Origin: Sphingomonadaceae bacterium
Lineage (GTDB): Bacteria > Pseudomonadota > Alphaproteobacteria > Sphingomonadales > Sphingomonadaceae
DNA length: 64,000 nt
Assembly (NCBI GenBank): GCA_020850455.1
Contig: JADZEQ010000008.1
Coordinates: 1 to 64,000, forward strand
Direction: 5' to 3'
A program made the translations under genes and the position numbers. Shown here piece by piece: positions 1 to 7,520 of the stretch (positions within the stretch are counted from its first letter, which is position 1; each line of letters starts with the position of its first letter). The notes under the pieces were generated by a model. The model was not told the DNA's origin. It did not search any database and saw only the letters and a program-made list of their open reading frames with translations.

Positions 1-40
1 TATTTTTGTGCGCCAAGTCACTGCACAACATTGCTTTTAC

Positions 41-69
41 GACAAAAGGCGGGCTAGTTTTGACAAAAG
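41..69. promoter_or_regulatory. Direct repeat, possible AraC-type operator
   Basis: GACAAAAG occurs at 41-48 and again at 62-69, exactly 21 bp apart, so both copies face the same side of the helix. AraC-family regulators typically bind two such direct half-sites, and an AraC-type gene starts downstream at 142. A TTGACA overlaps the second copy (60-65) but no good -10 follows at 17 bp. Operator function is inferred from position and spacing only. Confidence 0.35.
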
Positions 70-141
70 CCATGCACAGACATGGCGCGGCTTTCATCCA
101 AAATATTGGGCAAAAGCAAAAGTCGGTTGGTCGGGGGCGCA

Positions 142-999
142 ATGACGGCACCTATTTCGATGGAATATGCGGCACCGCCTGCAGAACTCCAGCTGTGGAT
201 AAGTTCGCTATATCGTCTGCATCAGGCCAGCGCGAGCTTTGAGGAGGTGGAACGTGCTGACCGCCCGCAAATCCGCGTCATGTTGCGTGGCGGCGGCGCA
301 TATCATTTTGCCAACGGCCATGTTGACATTGCCCGCCCGGTTACCTTGATCGGCCCGACCAGCGGCGCAATTACCGACAAAGGCTTTGGTCCCATGTATG
401 TCGTGGGTGCGGGGCTGCACCCCACTGCTTGGACCGCGCTGACCGGGCTGGATGCTGAAAAAAGCCTCGACCGTGCATTTGACGGGTGTGAAATTTTCGG
501 CAGCGCTGCACAAATATTGTTCGACGCAATCGACGCTGAAAGCGAAACAGCAGCGATATTCAAAATATTGTGCGATTTTGTTGCAGCGCAGATTGCCCTG
601 CGCGGCGAAGCGCCGCCGCATGATTTCATCGCCATCATGGATGCTTGGCTTGCCGAAAATGACGATGCAGAAGTGGCCGATCTGGTGGCGCGCACGGGGC
701 TGTCGCCGCGCCAAGTTGAACGGCTATCCAAGCGTTTTTACGGCCTGCCACCCAAGAGCCTGCTGCGCAAATATCGCGCGCTCCACGCCGCTGCTGCACT
801 GGCGCGCGGTGAAGATATTGCCGCCAATGGCATGGCTGACCAATTTTACGATCAATCGCACCTGATCCGCGAATTGAAACGCTTTGCCGGCCTCACCCCC
901 GAACAGATAAAGGCGCGCCAGTCCGAACTGCTGATCGCCATTTCCGAAGGGCGCAAATCGCTCAGCGGTCAGGTTGACGCTTTGGTCTCTAACGCATGA
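142..999 (+). CDS. AraC-family transcriptional regulator
   Basis: A 285-residue protein with a C-terminal AraC-type helix-turn-helix (about residues 185-275; LSPRQVERLSKRFYG is the recognition-helix region). The N-terminal half has no motif I can assign to a ligand. I chose the ATG at 142, preceded by a purine-rich GGTCGGGGGCG; an upstream in-frame ATG at 82 would add 20 basic residues and lie almost on top of the direct repeats at 41-69. It stands alone ahead of the suf operon, separated by a 110-bp gap with its own inverted repeat, so it is probably a separate transcription unit. Target genes are unknown. Confident on family, not on function. Confidence 0.8.
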   Translation: MTAPISMEYAAPPAELQLWISSLYRLHQASASFEEVERADRPQIRVMLRGGGAYHFANGHVDIARPVTLIGPTSGAITDKGFGPMYVVGAGLHPTAWTALTGLDAEKSLDRAFDGCEIFGSAAQILFDAIDAESETAAIFKILCDFVAAQIALRGEAPPHDFIAIMDAWLAENDDAEVADLVARTGLSPRQVERLSKRFYGLPPKSLLRKYRALHAAAALARGEDIAANGMADQFYDQSHLIRELKRFAGLTPEQIKARQSELLIAISEGRKSLSGQVDALVSNA

Positions 1000-1042
1000 C
1001 GCGCGACTGCCGCGCAGGCTCTTGCGCGGTGCAGCATAAAGG

Positions 1043-1066
1043 CCTAATAATAAAGGACTGATTAGG
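1043..1066. promoter_or_regulatory. Inverted repeat upstream of the suf operon
   Basis: CCTAAT at 1043-1048 is mirrored by ATTAGG at 1061-1066 with a 12-bp AT-rich interval, in the gap before the Rrf2-type regulator gene. The position suits an operator for autoregulation of the Fe-S assembly operon by its own first gene product. I do not recognise a published consensus, so regulator identity is an inference. Confidence 0.35.
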
Positions 1067-1110
1067 TCTTTTATTGACCGAATCGCCCCCGATTAAGCGG
1101 AAATTGCGCC

Positions 1111-1536
1111 ATGCGCCTGTCCAATCTGGCCGATTATGCCATCGTTTTGATGGGTGCGGCGGCACGCCAATGCGGTGGCACGCGGCTGACGGCGGCGCGA
1201 CTGGCGGAGGTTGCGCATGTGCCCGAAGCGACCGCGCATAAATTGGTGCAACGGCTGGTGCGTTCGGGGCTACTGCGCGCGGTACGCGGCCCCGGCGGCG
1301 GGATTAAACTGGCGCGGCCAGCCGCTGCCATCAGCCTTGCCGACATAATCGAAGCAATAGAGGGGCCAATAGCGATGACCAATTGCATCGATGATGGGAC
1401 GTGCGCCTGCGGTATTAAAAGCAATTGCGCGGTCCGCCCGCATTGGCAGGCGGTGAACGGCGCGGTGCGCGGCGCATTGGCGGCGGTCACGCTCGCCAAT
1501 ATGAGCGGCCATGCGCCGATGGAGCATGTGCAATGA
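1111..1536 (+). CDS. Rrf2-family SUF operon regulator
   Basis: A 141-residue winged-helix regulator of the Rrf2/IscR type. The N-terminal 70 residues form the DNA-binding domain ([16 protein letters not shown] helix-turn-helix, then a GGG-containing wing). A cysteine cluster (Cys92, Cys98, Cys100, Cys106) is suited to bind a Fe-S cluster, as in IscR and the SUF-associated Rrf2 proteins. It is the first gene of the suf operon and its stop overlaps the sufB start (ATGA at 1533-1536), so it most likely senses Fe-S status and represses its own operon through the inverted repeat just upstream. The redox or iron response is inferred from family. Confidence 0.88.
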   Translation: MRLSNLADYAIVLMGAAARQCGGTRLTAARLAEVAHVPEATAHKLVQRLVRSGLLRAVRGPGGGIKLARPAAAISLADIIEAIEGPIAMTNCIDDGTCACGIKSNCAVRPHWQAVNGAVRGALAAVTLANMSGHAPMEHVQ

Positions 1537-3020
1537 GCGACAATGTCGACGCACCCGTGACCGATCAGGCCGCGCGCGATGCTGCGGCCAAGGTTGCCGA
1601 TTATGCGCATGGCTGGTCGGTCGACATAGAGCAGGAGTTCGCCCCCAAGGGGCTGAACGAAGATACGGTGCGCTTTATTTCGGCCAAAAAGGATGAACCG
1701 CAGTGGATGCTCGACTGGCGGCTCAAGGCCTTTCGCCTGTGGCAGACGATGACGCCGCCCGATTGGGCCAAGCTCAACGTCCCGCCGATCGATTATCAGG
1801 ACGCCTATTATTATGCCGCGCCCAAGGCGAAGCCATCGCTTGCCAGCCTCGACGAACTCGACCCCGAAATAAAGGCGGTTTACGACAAATTGGGCATCCC
1901 GATTGCCGAGCAGGAAGTGCTGGCGGGCGTAGAGGGCGCGCGCAAGGTCGCGGTCGATGCGGTGTTCGATTCGGTGTCGGTAGCGACGACTTTTCGGGAA
2001 GAGTTGAAAAAGGCGGGGGTGATTTTCCTCTCCATTTCAGAGGCGATCCGCGAACATCCCGAACTCGTCCAAAAATGGCTCGGCCGCGTGGTGCCGACGC
2101 ATGATAATTATTTCGCAACGCTCAACTGCGCGGTCTTTTCCGACGGCACCTTTGTCTATGTGCCCAAGGGGGTGCGCTGCCCGATGGAATTGAGCACTTA
2201 CTTCCGCATCAATGCCGAAAATACCGGGCAATTTGAACGCACGCTGATCATCGCCGATGCGGGGGCGCATGTTTCCTATTTGGAAGGCTGCACCGCACCG
2301 CAGCGCGATGAAAACCAACTCCACGCCGCCGTCGTCGAACTGGTGGCGATGGAGGATGCGGAGATTAAATATTCGACCGTGCAAAATTGGTATCCCGGCG
2401 ACGCCGAGGGGCGCGGCGGCATCTATAATTTCGTCACCAAGCGCGCCTTGTGCCAGGGCGCGCGATCAAAGGTCAGCTGGACACAGGTCGAAACCGGCAG
2501 CGCGATTACCTGGAAATATCCGAGCTGCGTCCTCAACGGCGATGACAGCGTGGGCGAATTTTATTCGATCGCCGTCACCAATAATTTTCAACAAGCCGAC
2601 ACCGGCACCAAGATGATCCACAATGGGCGGCGCACCCGTTCGACGATTGTCAGCAAGGGAATCAGCGCCGGGCGCAGCAATGGCACCTATCGCGGATTGG
2701 TGCGCATCGGCGCGCGGGCCGATGGCGCGCGCAATTTCACCCAATGCGACAGCCTGCTCTTGGGCGCGCAATGCGGGGCGCATACCGTCCCCTATATTGA
2801 GGTCAAAAACCCGACCGCAACGCTGGAACATGAAGCAACGACCAGCAAGATTAGCGACGATCAGCTGTTTTACGCGATGCAGCGCGGGCTGGGGCAGGAA
2901 GAAGCGGTCGCACTGATCGTCAACGGCTTTGCCAAACAGGTGCTCCAGCAATTGCCGATGGAATTTGCGGTCGAAGCGCAAAAATTGCTGGGCATCAGCC
3001 TAGAGGGGAGCGTGGGGTGA
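1533..3020 (+). CDS. sufB: Fe-S cluster assembly scaffold SufB
   Basis: 495 residues, full length for SufB, the scaffold of the SufBCD complex on which nascent Fe-S clusters are built. The C-terminal core carries the family block [11 protein letters not shown] (scaffold cysteine) followed by [10 protein letters not shown] and [11 protein letters not shown], all diagnostic. The start at 1533 overlaps the regulator stop by 4 bp. The C-terminal end, reading [17 protein letters not shown], reappears in altered form 196 bp downstream. The partners sufC and sufD follow after an interrupted interval of about 650 bp that normally would be absent in this operon type. Confidence 0.96.
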   Translation: MSDNVDAPVTDQAARDAAAKVADYAHGWSVDIEQEFAPKGLNEDTVRFISAKKDEPQWMLDWRLKAFRLWQTMTPPDWAKLNVPPIDYQDAYYYAAPKAKPSLASLDELDPEIKAVYDKLGIPIAEQEVLAGVEGARKVAVDAVFDSVSVATTFREELKKAGVIFLSISEAIREHPELVQKWLGRVVPTHDNYFATLNCAVFSDGTFVYVPKGVRCPMELSTYFRINAENTGQFERTLIIADAGAHVSYLEGCTAPQRDENQLHAAVVELVAMEDAEIKYSTVQNWYPGDAEGRGGIYNFVTKRALCQGARSKVSWTQVETGSAITWKYPSCVLNGDDSVGEFYSIAVTNNFQQADTGTKMIHNGRRTRSTIVSKGISAGRSNGTYRGLVRIGARADGARNFTQCDSLLLGAQCGAHTVPYIEVKNPTATLEHEATTSKISDDQLFYAMQRGLGQEEAVALIVNGFAKQVLQQLPMEFAVEAQKLLGISLEGSVG

Positions 3021-3043
3021 CCGATAATGTCGTAACAGCCTCC

Positions 3044-3156
3044 CCCCTCCCCTTCAGGGGAGGGGCCGGGGGTGGGGACTCTCCATCAAGCGCCTCGCTT
3101 GGGTTTCAGAATATACCTCCTGCCCCCTCCCCAACCCCTCCCCTGAAGGGGAGGGG
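3044..3156. repeat. REPIN-like pair of inverted palindromes
   Basis: Two nearly identical 22-bp hairpins lie head to head. The first (3044-3065) has arms CCCCTCCCC and GGGGAGGGG with loop TTCA; the second (3135-3156) has the same arms and loop TGAA, i.e. the reverse complement. Flanking G/C-rich stretches (about 3066-3076 and 3121-3134) are also complementary, so the whole segment can fold as one long hairpin. This is the architecture of REP doublets (REPINs) mobilised by RAYT transposases. It sits between sufB and sufC and probably affects operon mRNA stability. The 67-codon frame crossing it (3017-3220) looks spurious. Confidence 0.75.
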
Positions 3157-3162
3157 CTTGCA

Positions 3163-3216
3163 GCGGTCGAGGCGCAGAAGCTGCTGGAGATCGGTCTTGA
3201 GGGGAGCGTGGGATGA
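3163..3216 (+). pseudogene. Second, diverged copy of the sufB 3' end
   Basis: These 18 codons read [17 protein letters not shown] followed by TGA. The true end of sufB (2967-3020) has the same length and differs at only two residues (G to E, S to G), while many third codon positions differ. The pattern of mainly synonymous changes shows this piece evolved as coding sequence in another sufB before arriving here, or is a very old duplication. No start or upstream sufB sequence precedes it: it begins directly after the REPIN. Its TGA overlaps the ATG of the next reading frame, mimicking the operon's normal junctions. Confidence 0.7.
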
Positions 3217-3680
3217 GTAAATCCAACGACGCTCAGAGCGCTGCTTCACATGTCCTAGAATTGCTCGTCCAAGATGACGGGTCGATCGAGACTATAATTG
3301 CCCGAGTTGCGGATGATTATGCGTTGAAGGTAAGCGCGGTCGAAGCGTGGCTGATGCGAAGTTTCCCCTCTTTGGATTCTCTCGCAGACTGGCGGGAACA
3401 ACGGCGTGTCGAAGCGCGACGGGTCTCCGAATGGCGAGCGGAACTGGAAGCCGTACAGACTGCGGCTAATGAATGGGCGCAGTGGGTCTGGAGGAACTGT
3501 GAACCAGATGGTGAACCCAGTTGGGACTATTGTTGCGACCGCTTTCTTGAAGCTAGCGCGGTGCAAAAGGAAGACTTGCGATTAGCCGCCCGCAAGATTT
3601 TCAGCGCAACTGGTGAGAAATACGAAGCGGCTCGCCTACGTTATGTCGCTAATAAGAAGATTAATAATGCTCAAAATTGA
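3213..3680 (+). CDS. Hypothetical protein inserted in suf operon
   Basis: A 155-residue, charged, tryptophan-rich, predicted helical and soluble protein (WREQRRVEARRVSEWRAEL region) with no motif I recognise and no signal peptide or membrane segment. It starts inside the duplicated sufB tail (ATGA overlap at 3213-3216) and its 3' end overlaps the sufC start by 14 bp. Base composition and codon use look clearly less GC-rich than in the suf genes around it, suggesting acquisition together with the REPIN and the sufB tail. A role in Fe-S assembly cannot be claimed. It could be a passenger gene expressed by read-through of the operon. Confidence 0.65.
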   Translation: MSKSNDAQSAASHVLELLVQDDGSIETIIARVADDYALKVSAVEAWLMRSFPSLDSLADWREQRRVEARRVSEWRAELEAVQTAANEWAQWVWRNCEPDGEPSWDYCCDRFLEASAVQKEDLRLAARKIFSATGEKYEAARLRYVANKKINNAQN

Positions 3681-4410
3681 AAACCTCCACGCCACCGTCG
3701 CCGAAAAGCCGATTTTGAAGGGCCTGTCGCTCACCATCAAGGCGGGTGAAATCCATGCGATCATGGGGCCCAATGGTGCAGGTAAATCGACGCTCGCCTA
3801 TGTGCTCGGCGGTCGCCCCGGCTATGAAGTGACCGAAGGGTCGGTGACCTATGCCGGGCAGGATCTGTTGGCGCTGGAACCGCATGAACGGGCCGCCGCA
3901 GGGCTGTTTTTGGGTTTTCAATATCCGGTCGAAATCCCCGGCGTGTCGGGCGTGCAGTTCCTGCGTGAAGCTTTGAACGCGCAGCGCAAGGCCAATGCCC
4001 TCCCCCCGCTGTCGGGCGGCGATTTCCTGAAGTTGGCGCGTGAAAAGGCGGCGCTGCTCGGCATGGACATGGACATGCTCAAACGGCCGGTCAATGTCGG
4101 CTTTTCGGGTGGCGAAAAAAAGCGCGCCGAAATGGTGCAGATGGGGATTTTGAACCCCAGCCTCGCCATCCTCGACGAAACCGACAGCGGGCTCGACATT
4201 GATGCGTTGCGCATCGTCGGCGATGGTATCAACGCCATCATGCGCGCACCCGACAAAGCAGTTTTGCTAATCACCCATTATCAGCGACTGCTCGATTATG
4301 TGCGGCCCGATTTTGTCCATGTGCTGGCCGACGGACGGATCACCCGTTCGGGTGGGCCGGAACTCGCGCTCGAACTGGAGCGTGAGGGATATGTGGAGGT
4401 TGCGGCGTGA
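3667..4410 (+). CDS. sufC: Fe-S assembly ATPase SufC
   Basis: 247 residues, the soluble ABC-type ATPase that drives SufBCD. Walker A is GPNGAGKS (residues 34-41), the ABC signature is FSGGEKKR and the Walker B region reads LAILDETDSGLDIDAL, with the SufC-typical ETDSGLD. I use the ATG at 3667 (MLKIENLHA), which matches the family start; an upstream in-frame start at 3613 lies inside the preceding frame. The gene ends in a GTGA overlap with sufD, so translation of the two is probably coupled. Confidence 0.96.
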   Translation: MLKIENLHATVAEKPILKGLSLTIKAGEIHAIMGPNGAGKSTLAYVLGGRPGYEVTEGSVTYAGQDLLALEPHERAAAGLFLGFQYPVEIPGVSGVQFLREALNAQRKANALPPLSGGDFLKLAREKAALLGMDMDMLKRPVNVGFSGGEKKRAEMVQMGILNPSLAILDETDSGLDIDALRIVGDGINAIMRAPDKAVLLITHYQRLLDYVRPDFVHVLADGRITRSGGPELALELEREGYVEVAA

Positions 4411-5132
4411 CCAACGCGGTCGCCCTGCCCAGCCAGCGGCAAGAGGATTGGCGTTATGCCGACATCGGCGCGCTTGCCAAAATCTGGCCGCTTGCCCCGC
4501 GCGAAAATATCATCGTGCCAGCGGGCGGCAATTTCACGCGAACCATCGTGCAGGAAAAGGGTGGGGTCGTCCAGATCGACCTGTCGATCGGTACAGGGGC
4601 GACGGCGATGCTCCACATCCTCAACATCGGGGGTGATTATGGCCGGGTCGAAATAAATGCGAACTTGCACAATGGGGCTGACTTCACGCTCGACTGCGCA
4701 CAGATTGCCGATGGCGAACAGACGCTCGAACTCATCACCCATGTCACCCATGCCGAAGGCGAAGCGACCAGCCGCCAGATGGTGCGCAACATTGCGGGCG
4801 GCACAGCCAACGTCACCTATTTGGGGCGGGTCAGCGTCGCGCGCGATGCGCAGGGGACCAACAGCGCGCAAAATGTCAAAGCAATGCTGCTTTCCCCACA
4901 AGCCACAGCCAATGCCAAGCCGGAGCTAGAGATATTTGCCGATGATGTGCAATGCGCGCATGGCTGCGCGGTCGGTGAATTGGACAGCGCGGCCTTATTC
5001 TACCTCGCGTCGCGTGGGCTGGGGCCGGTGATGGCGCGGCAAATGCTGCTCCAAGCCTTTTTGGCCGAAGCCTTGGGCGACGATGCAGCGTTAATCGCCG
5101 CCGCCCACGAAAAATTGGGGGCGCTGCAATGA
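4407..5132 (+). CDS. sufD: Fe-S assembly protein SufD (short form)
   Basis: 241 residues starting with GTG at 4407, overlapping the sufC stop. The C-terminal half has the SufB/SufD beta-helix family end: CAHGCAVGELDSAALFYLASRGL, with the conserved His after Cys-Ala. It is much shorter than enterobacterial SufD (about 420 residues): most of the N-terminal helical domain is missing, as in other sphingomonads to my knowledge. It should pair with SufB and SufC to form the scaffold complex. Ends with an ATGA overlap with sufS. Confidence 0.9.
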   Translation: MTNAVALPSQRQEDWRYADIGALAKIWPLAPRENIIVPAGGNFTRTIVQEKGGVVQIDLSIGTGATAMLHILNIGGDYGRVEINANLHNGADFTLDCAQIADGEQTLELITHVTHAEGEATSRQMVRNIAGGTANVTYLGRVSVARDAQGTNSAQNVKAMLLSPQATANAKPELEIFADDVQCAHGCAVGELDSAALFYLASRGLGPVMARQMLLQAFLAEALGDDAALIAAAHEKLGALQ

Positions 5133-6349
5133 ATGTGGCACACCCAGCGATTGCCCGATTGGGCAAGGCGGCCCGCAGCGATTTTCCGGGACTGGCGGGC
5201 GATTGGCATTACCTCGACAGCGCAGTCAGCGCACAAAAGCCGCAACTGGTGATTGACGCGGCAACCCGCGCCATGGGGGTTGATTATGCCAGCGTCCATC
5301 GCGGCGTATATCAGCGCAGCGCCAACATGACCTTGGCCTATGAAGCGGCGCGCGCGCGGGTGGCGCTATTTCTGGGCGGCGCGGCGGACGAAATAATGTT
5401 CGTGCGTGGCGCGACGGAGGGGATCAACCTTGTCGCGCAAAGCTGGGGCGCGGCCAATGTGGGGCCGGGTGACCGCATCCTCCTCTCCCACCTTGAACAT
5501 CATAGCAATATCGTCCCTTGGCAATTGCTGGCGGAACGAGTTGGCGCGCATATCGATGTCTGTCCGCTGACGGCGGATGGCTGCATAGACCTTGACGTCG
5601 CAGCCAATATATTGACCCCGCAGCATAAATTGGTCGCGCTGGCGCATGTATCGAACGTGCTCGGCAGCCAATTGGACGTCCGCCGCGCCGCCGATCTGGC
5701 GCATGGGGTTGGTGCCAAATTGCTGATCGATGGCTGTCAGGCAGTGCCGCGACTGGCAGTCGATATGGCCGAACTCGGCGCCGATTTTTACGTCTTTTCG
5801 GCGCACAAGCTTTATGGCCCGACCGGGATTGGCGTGCTCTGGGCGCGGGCCGACATTTTGGACGCGATGCCACCATGGCAGGGCGGCGGCTCGATGATCG
5901 ACAGGGTCAGCTTTACGGGCACGACCTATGCCCCTGCCCCCACCCGTTTTGAGGCGGGAACCCCCGCAATTGTGGAGGCTTGCGCGCTCCACGCCGCGAT
6001 CGATTATGTCGAAGCCATCGGGTTGGACGCCATTGCCGCACATGAACATGCGCTGGTGGCAGAGGTGCGGCAAGCAATCGCGCGCATCCCCGGCGTACGC
6101 CTGTTTGGCCCGGCGGCAAGCGCGGGCATATTGAGCTTTGCGGTGGGGGACGTGCACCCGCATGATGTCGCGACCATATTGGATGAAGGCGGGGTCGCCA
6201 TTCGCGCTGGTCACCATTGTGCGCAGCCGTTGATGGCACATCTGGGCGTCCCCGCCACCGCGCGCGCCAGCTTTGGCCTCTATAGCGACAGCGATGATGT
6301 GGCCGCGCTGGTGCGCGGCATCGAACGGGTTAAAAGGATTTTCGGATGA
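5129..6349 (+). CDS. sufS: Cysteine desulfurase SufS
   Basis: 406 residues, a group II PLP-dependent cysteine desulfurase. The PLP lysine is Lys227 in SAHKLYGPTG, and the persulfide-carrying cysteine is Cys364 in RAGHHCAQPLM, matching the positions of E. coli SufS. It supplies sulfur for cluster assembly on SufBCD. I see no sufE or sufU in the operon, so the sulfur acceptor must be encoded elsewhere. Start and stop both overlap their neighbours by 4 bp, placing it firmly in the operon. Confidence 0.95.
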   Translation: MNVAHPAIARLGKAARSDFPGLAGDWHYLDSAVSAQKPQLVIDAATRAMGVDYASVHRGVYQRSANMTLAYEAARARVALFLGGAADEIMFVRGATEGINLVAQSWGAANVGPGDRILLSHLEHHSNIVPWQLLAERVGAHIDVCPLTADGCIDLDVAANILTPQHKLVALAHVSNVLGSQLDVRRAADLAHGVGAKLLIDGCQAVPRLAVDMAELGADFYVFSAHKLYGPTGIGVLWARADILDAMPPWQGGGSMIDRVSFTGTTYAPAPTRFEAGTPAIVEACALHAAIDYVEAIGLDAIAAHEHALVAEVRQAIARIPGVRLFGPAASAGILSFAVGDVHPHDVATILDEGGVAIRAGHHCAQPLMAHLGVPATARASFGLYSDSDDVAALVRGIERVKRIFG

Positions 6350-6813
6350 GCGACACCATCCCCCATGAAAATGTCACCAGCGTGCCGGTGCCGCCGCGCG
6401 CGCGGGTGAGCGCTGCCGAGAGCGACGCGGATAAAATGGCGCGCAAGCGTGATTATCTCTCCGGCTTTCTCGACGCCGCGCCCGCCGAACTGCCGACCGG
6501 TGCACCGGGCGGCGATTTGCACGATGCCATCGTCGATGCGCTCAAGGAAATTTACGACCCGGAAATCCCGGTCAATATTTATGACCTTGGCCTCATCTAT
6601 AATGTCGAGGTGGGGGATGATGCGCATGTCGTGGTCACCATGACGCTGACGACACCCCATTGCCCGGTCGCCGAATCCATGCCCGGTGAGGTGGAAATGC
6701 GCGTCGGCGCGGTGCCCGGGACGGGGATTGTCGACGTTAATCTCGTCTGGGATCCGCCATGGAGCCCCGCCAATATGAGCGATGAGGCACGGCTCGAACT
6801 GGGGATGCTCTGA
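6346..6813 (+). CDS. SufT-like Fe-S maturation factor (DUF59)
   Basis: 155 residues with a DUF59/MIP18-type domain in the C-terminal two thirds: LKEIYDPEIPVNIYDLGLIYNV, then TTPHCPVAE with the family's reactive cysteine. Proteins of this type (SufT, PaaD, MIP18) help transfer Fe-S clusters to client proteins. The first 50 residues are charged, probably flexible and poorly conserved in family members. Position between sufS and sufA with an ATGA overlap supports a SUF role; the exact client step is not known from sequence. Confidence 0.88.
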   Translation: MSDTIPHENVTSVPVPPRARVSAAESDADKMARKRDYLSGFLDAAPAELPTGAPGGDLHDAIVDALKEIYDPEIPVNIYDLGLIYNVEVGDDAHVVVTMTLTTPHCPVAESMPGEVEMRVGAVPGTGIVDVNLVWDPPWSPANMSDEARLELGML

Positions 6814-6814
6814 T

Positions 6815-7183
6815 ATGACCGACGCACCTGCAACCCGCGCCCGCCGCCCGCTGCCTGCCGCCATCACGCTTACCCCGCGTGCCGAAACGCGCATCGCCGA
6901 TTTGATGGCAAAGGCACCTCCTGGCACCATCGGCGTCAAGCTGTCGACGCCGCGCCGGGGCTGTTCGGGGCTCGCCTATAGCCTCGATTATATCAGCGAT
7001 GCGGTGGGGTTTGACGAACGCATCGAAACGCCGGGTGGGTTGCTCTATGTCGATGGTGCCAGCCTCCTCTACCTCATCGGGTCGGTTATGGACTGGGTGG
7101 AGGATGATTTTACCGCCGGTTTCACCTTTCAAAACCCCAATGCCAAGGGGGCGTGCGGCTGCGGCGAAAGCTTTACCGTCTGA
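6815..7183 (+). CDS. sufA: A-type Fe-S carrier SufA/HesB family
   Basis: 122 residues of the HesB/IscA fold, the last gene of the suf operon. The three cluster-ligating cysteines are present: one in RRGCSGLAY and two in the C-terminal ACGCGESF. It likely receives Fe-S clusters from SufBCD and delivers them to apo-proteins. The start at 6815 lies one base past the preceding TGA. No intrinsic terminator follows directly; the next strong one is at 7480-7509. Confidence 0.92.
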   Translation: MTDAPATRARRPLPAAITLTPRAETRIADLMAKAPPGTIGVKLSTPRRGCSGLAYSLDYISDAVGFDERIETPGGLLYVDGASLLYLIGSVMDWVEDDFTAGFTFQNPNAKGACGCGESFTV

Positions 7184-7272
7184 TTTTTATGTGCGCGTGC
7201 ATTTTGCGCTTGCACGGCCTGCAACATTGATTCACCTTCGCCCTGTGCCGCGACAGGAAAGGGAGTGCGCAC

Positions 7273-7368
7273 ATGCCCATCCAACTAACGAAAGGAGGTG
7301 ATCCGATGTCTCATGGTCTGCTAACGAGGTCGGTCGCTTGCTTTCGGAGCGTGCGCGAGCGCCGTTAA
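7273..7368 (+). CDS. Mini-ORF with maximal Shine-Dalgarno
   Basis: A 31-codon frame (ATG 7273 to TAA 7366-7368) containing an internal ATG at 7306. Bases 7291-7304 read AAAGGAGGTGATCC, a perfect 14-base complement of the canonical bacterial 16S rRNA 3' end, placed 7 nt (counted from AGGAGG) before the internal ATG. The best-supported product is therefore the 20-residue peptide from 7306 (MSHGLLTRSVACFRSVRERR), which is basic with one cysteine. The upstream ATG may encode a leader or be inactive. A strong terminator ends the unit at 7509, so this is a short independent transcript or the tail of the suf mRNA. Function unknown; a ribosome-binding or regulatory RNA role is equally possible. Confidence 0.55.
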   Translation: MPIQLTKGGDPMSHGLLTRSVACFRSVRERR

Positions 7369-7479
7369 GGCCGCATCCGCGCCATCACGTTCCGGCGGGG
7401 GAAGCGACCCTCGCCGACCATGTAAGCCAGCCTTTTCGGGGTTGTTGACCCAAACAATACCGAAAAAGCGAAACAGATG

Positions 7480-7509
7480 GGGTCGCCGGAGCAATCCGGC
7501 GACCCTTTT
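7480..7509 (+). terminator. Intrinsic terminator
   Basis: Perfect 11-bp stem GGGTCGCCGGA / TCCGGCGACCC with GCAA loop, followed by TTTT. It closes the transcript containing the mini-ORF and possibly the suf operon, and lies just past the stop of the convergent symporter gene, for which it may also act. Between 7184 and 7520 nothing other than the mini-ORF and this hairpin is evident. Confidence 0.85.
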
Positions 7510-7520
7510 CCTGTCGATTG

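Noticed and set aside
3017..3220. 67-codon GTG-started frame right after sufB
   Set aside because: Most of it is translation of the REPIN palindromes and the out-of-frame sufB tail; low-complexity Pro/Gly product, no independent ribosome site.
7291..7304. Possible fragment of a 16S rRNA gene end
   Set aside because: Only the 14-nt antisense match is present and no other rRNA sequence is nearby; orientation and the following ATG fit a ribosome-binding site.
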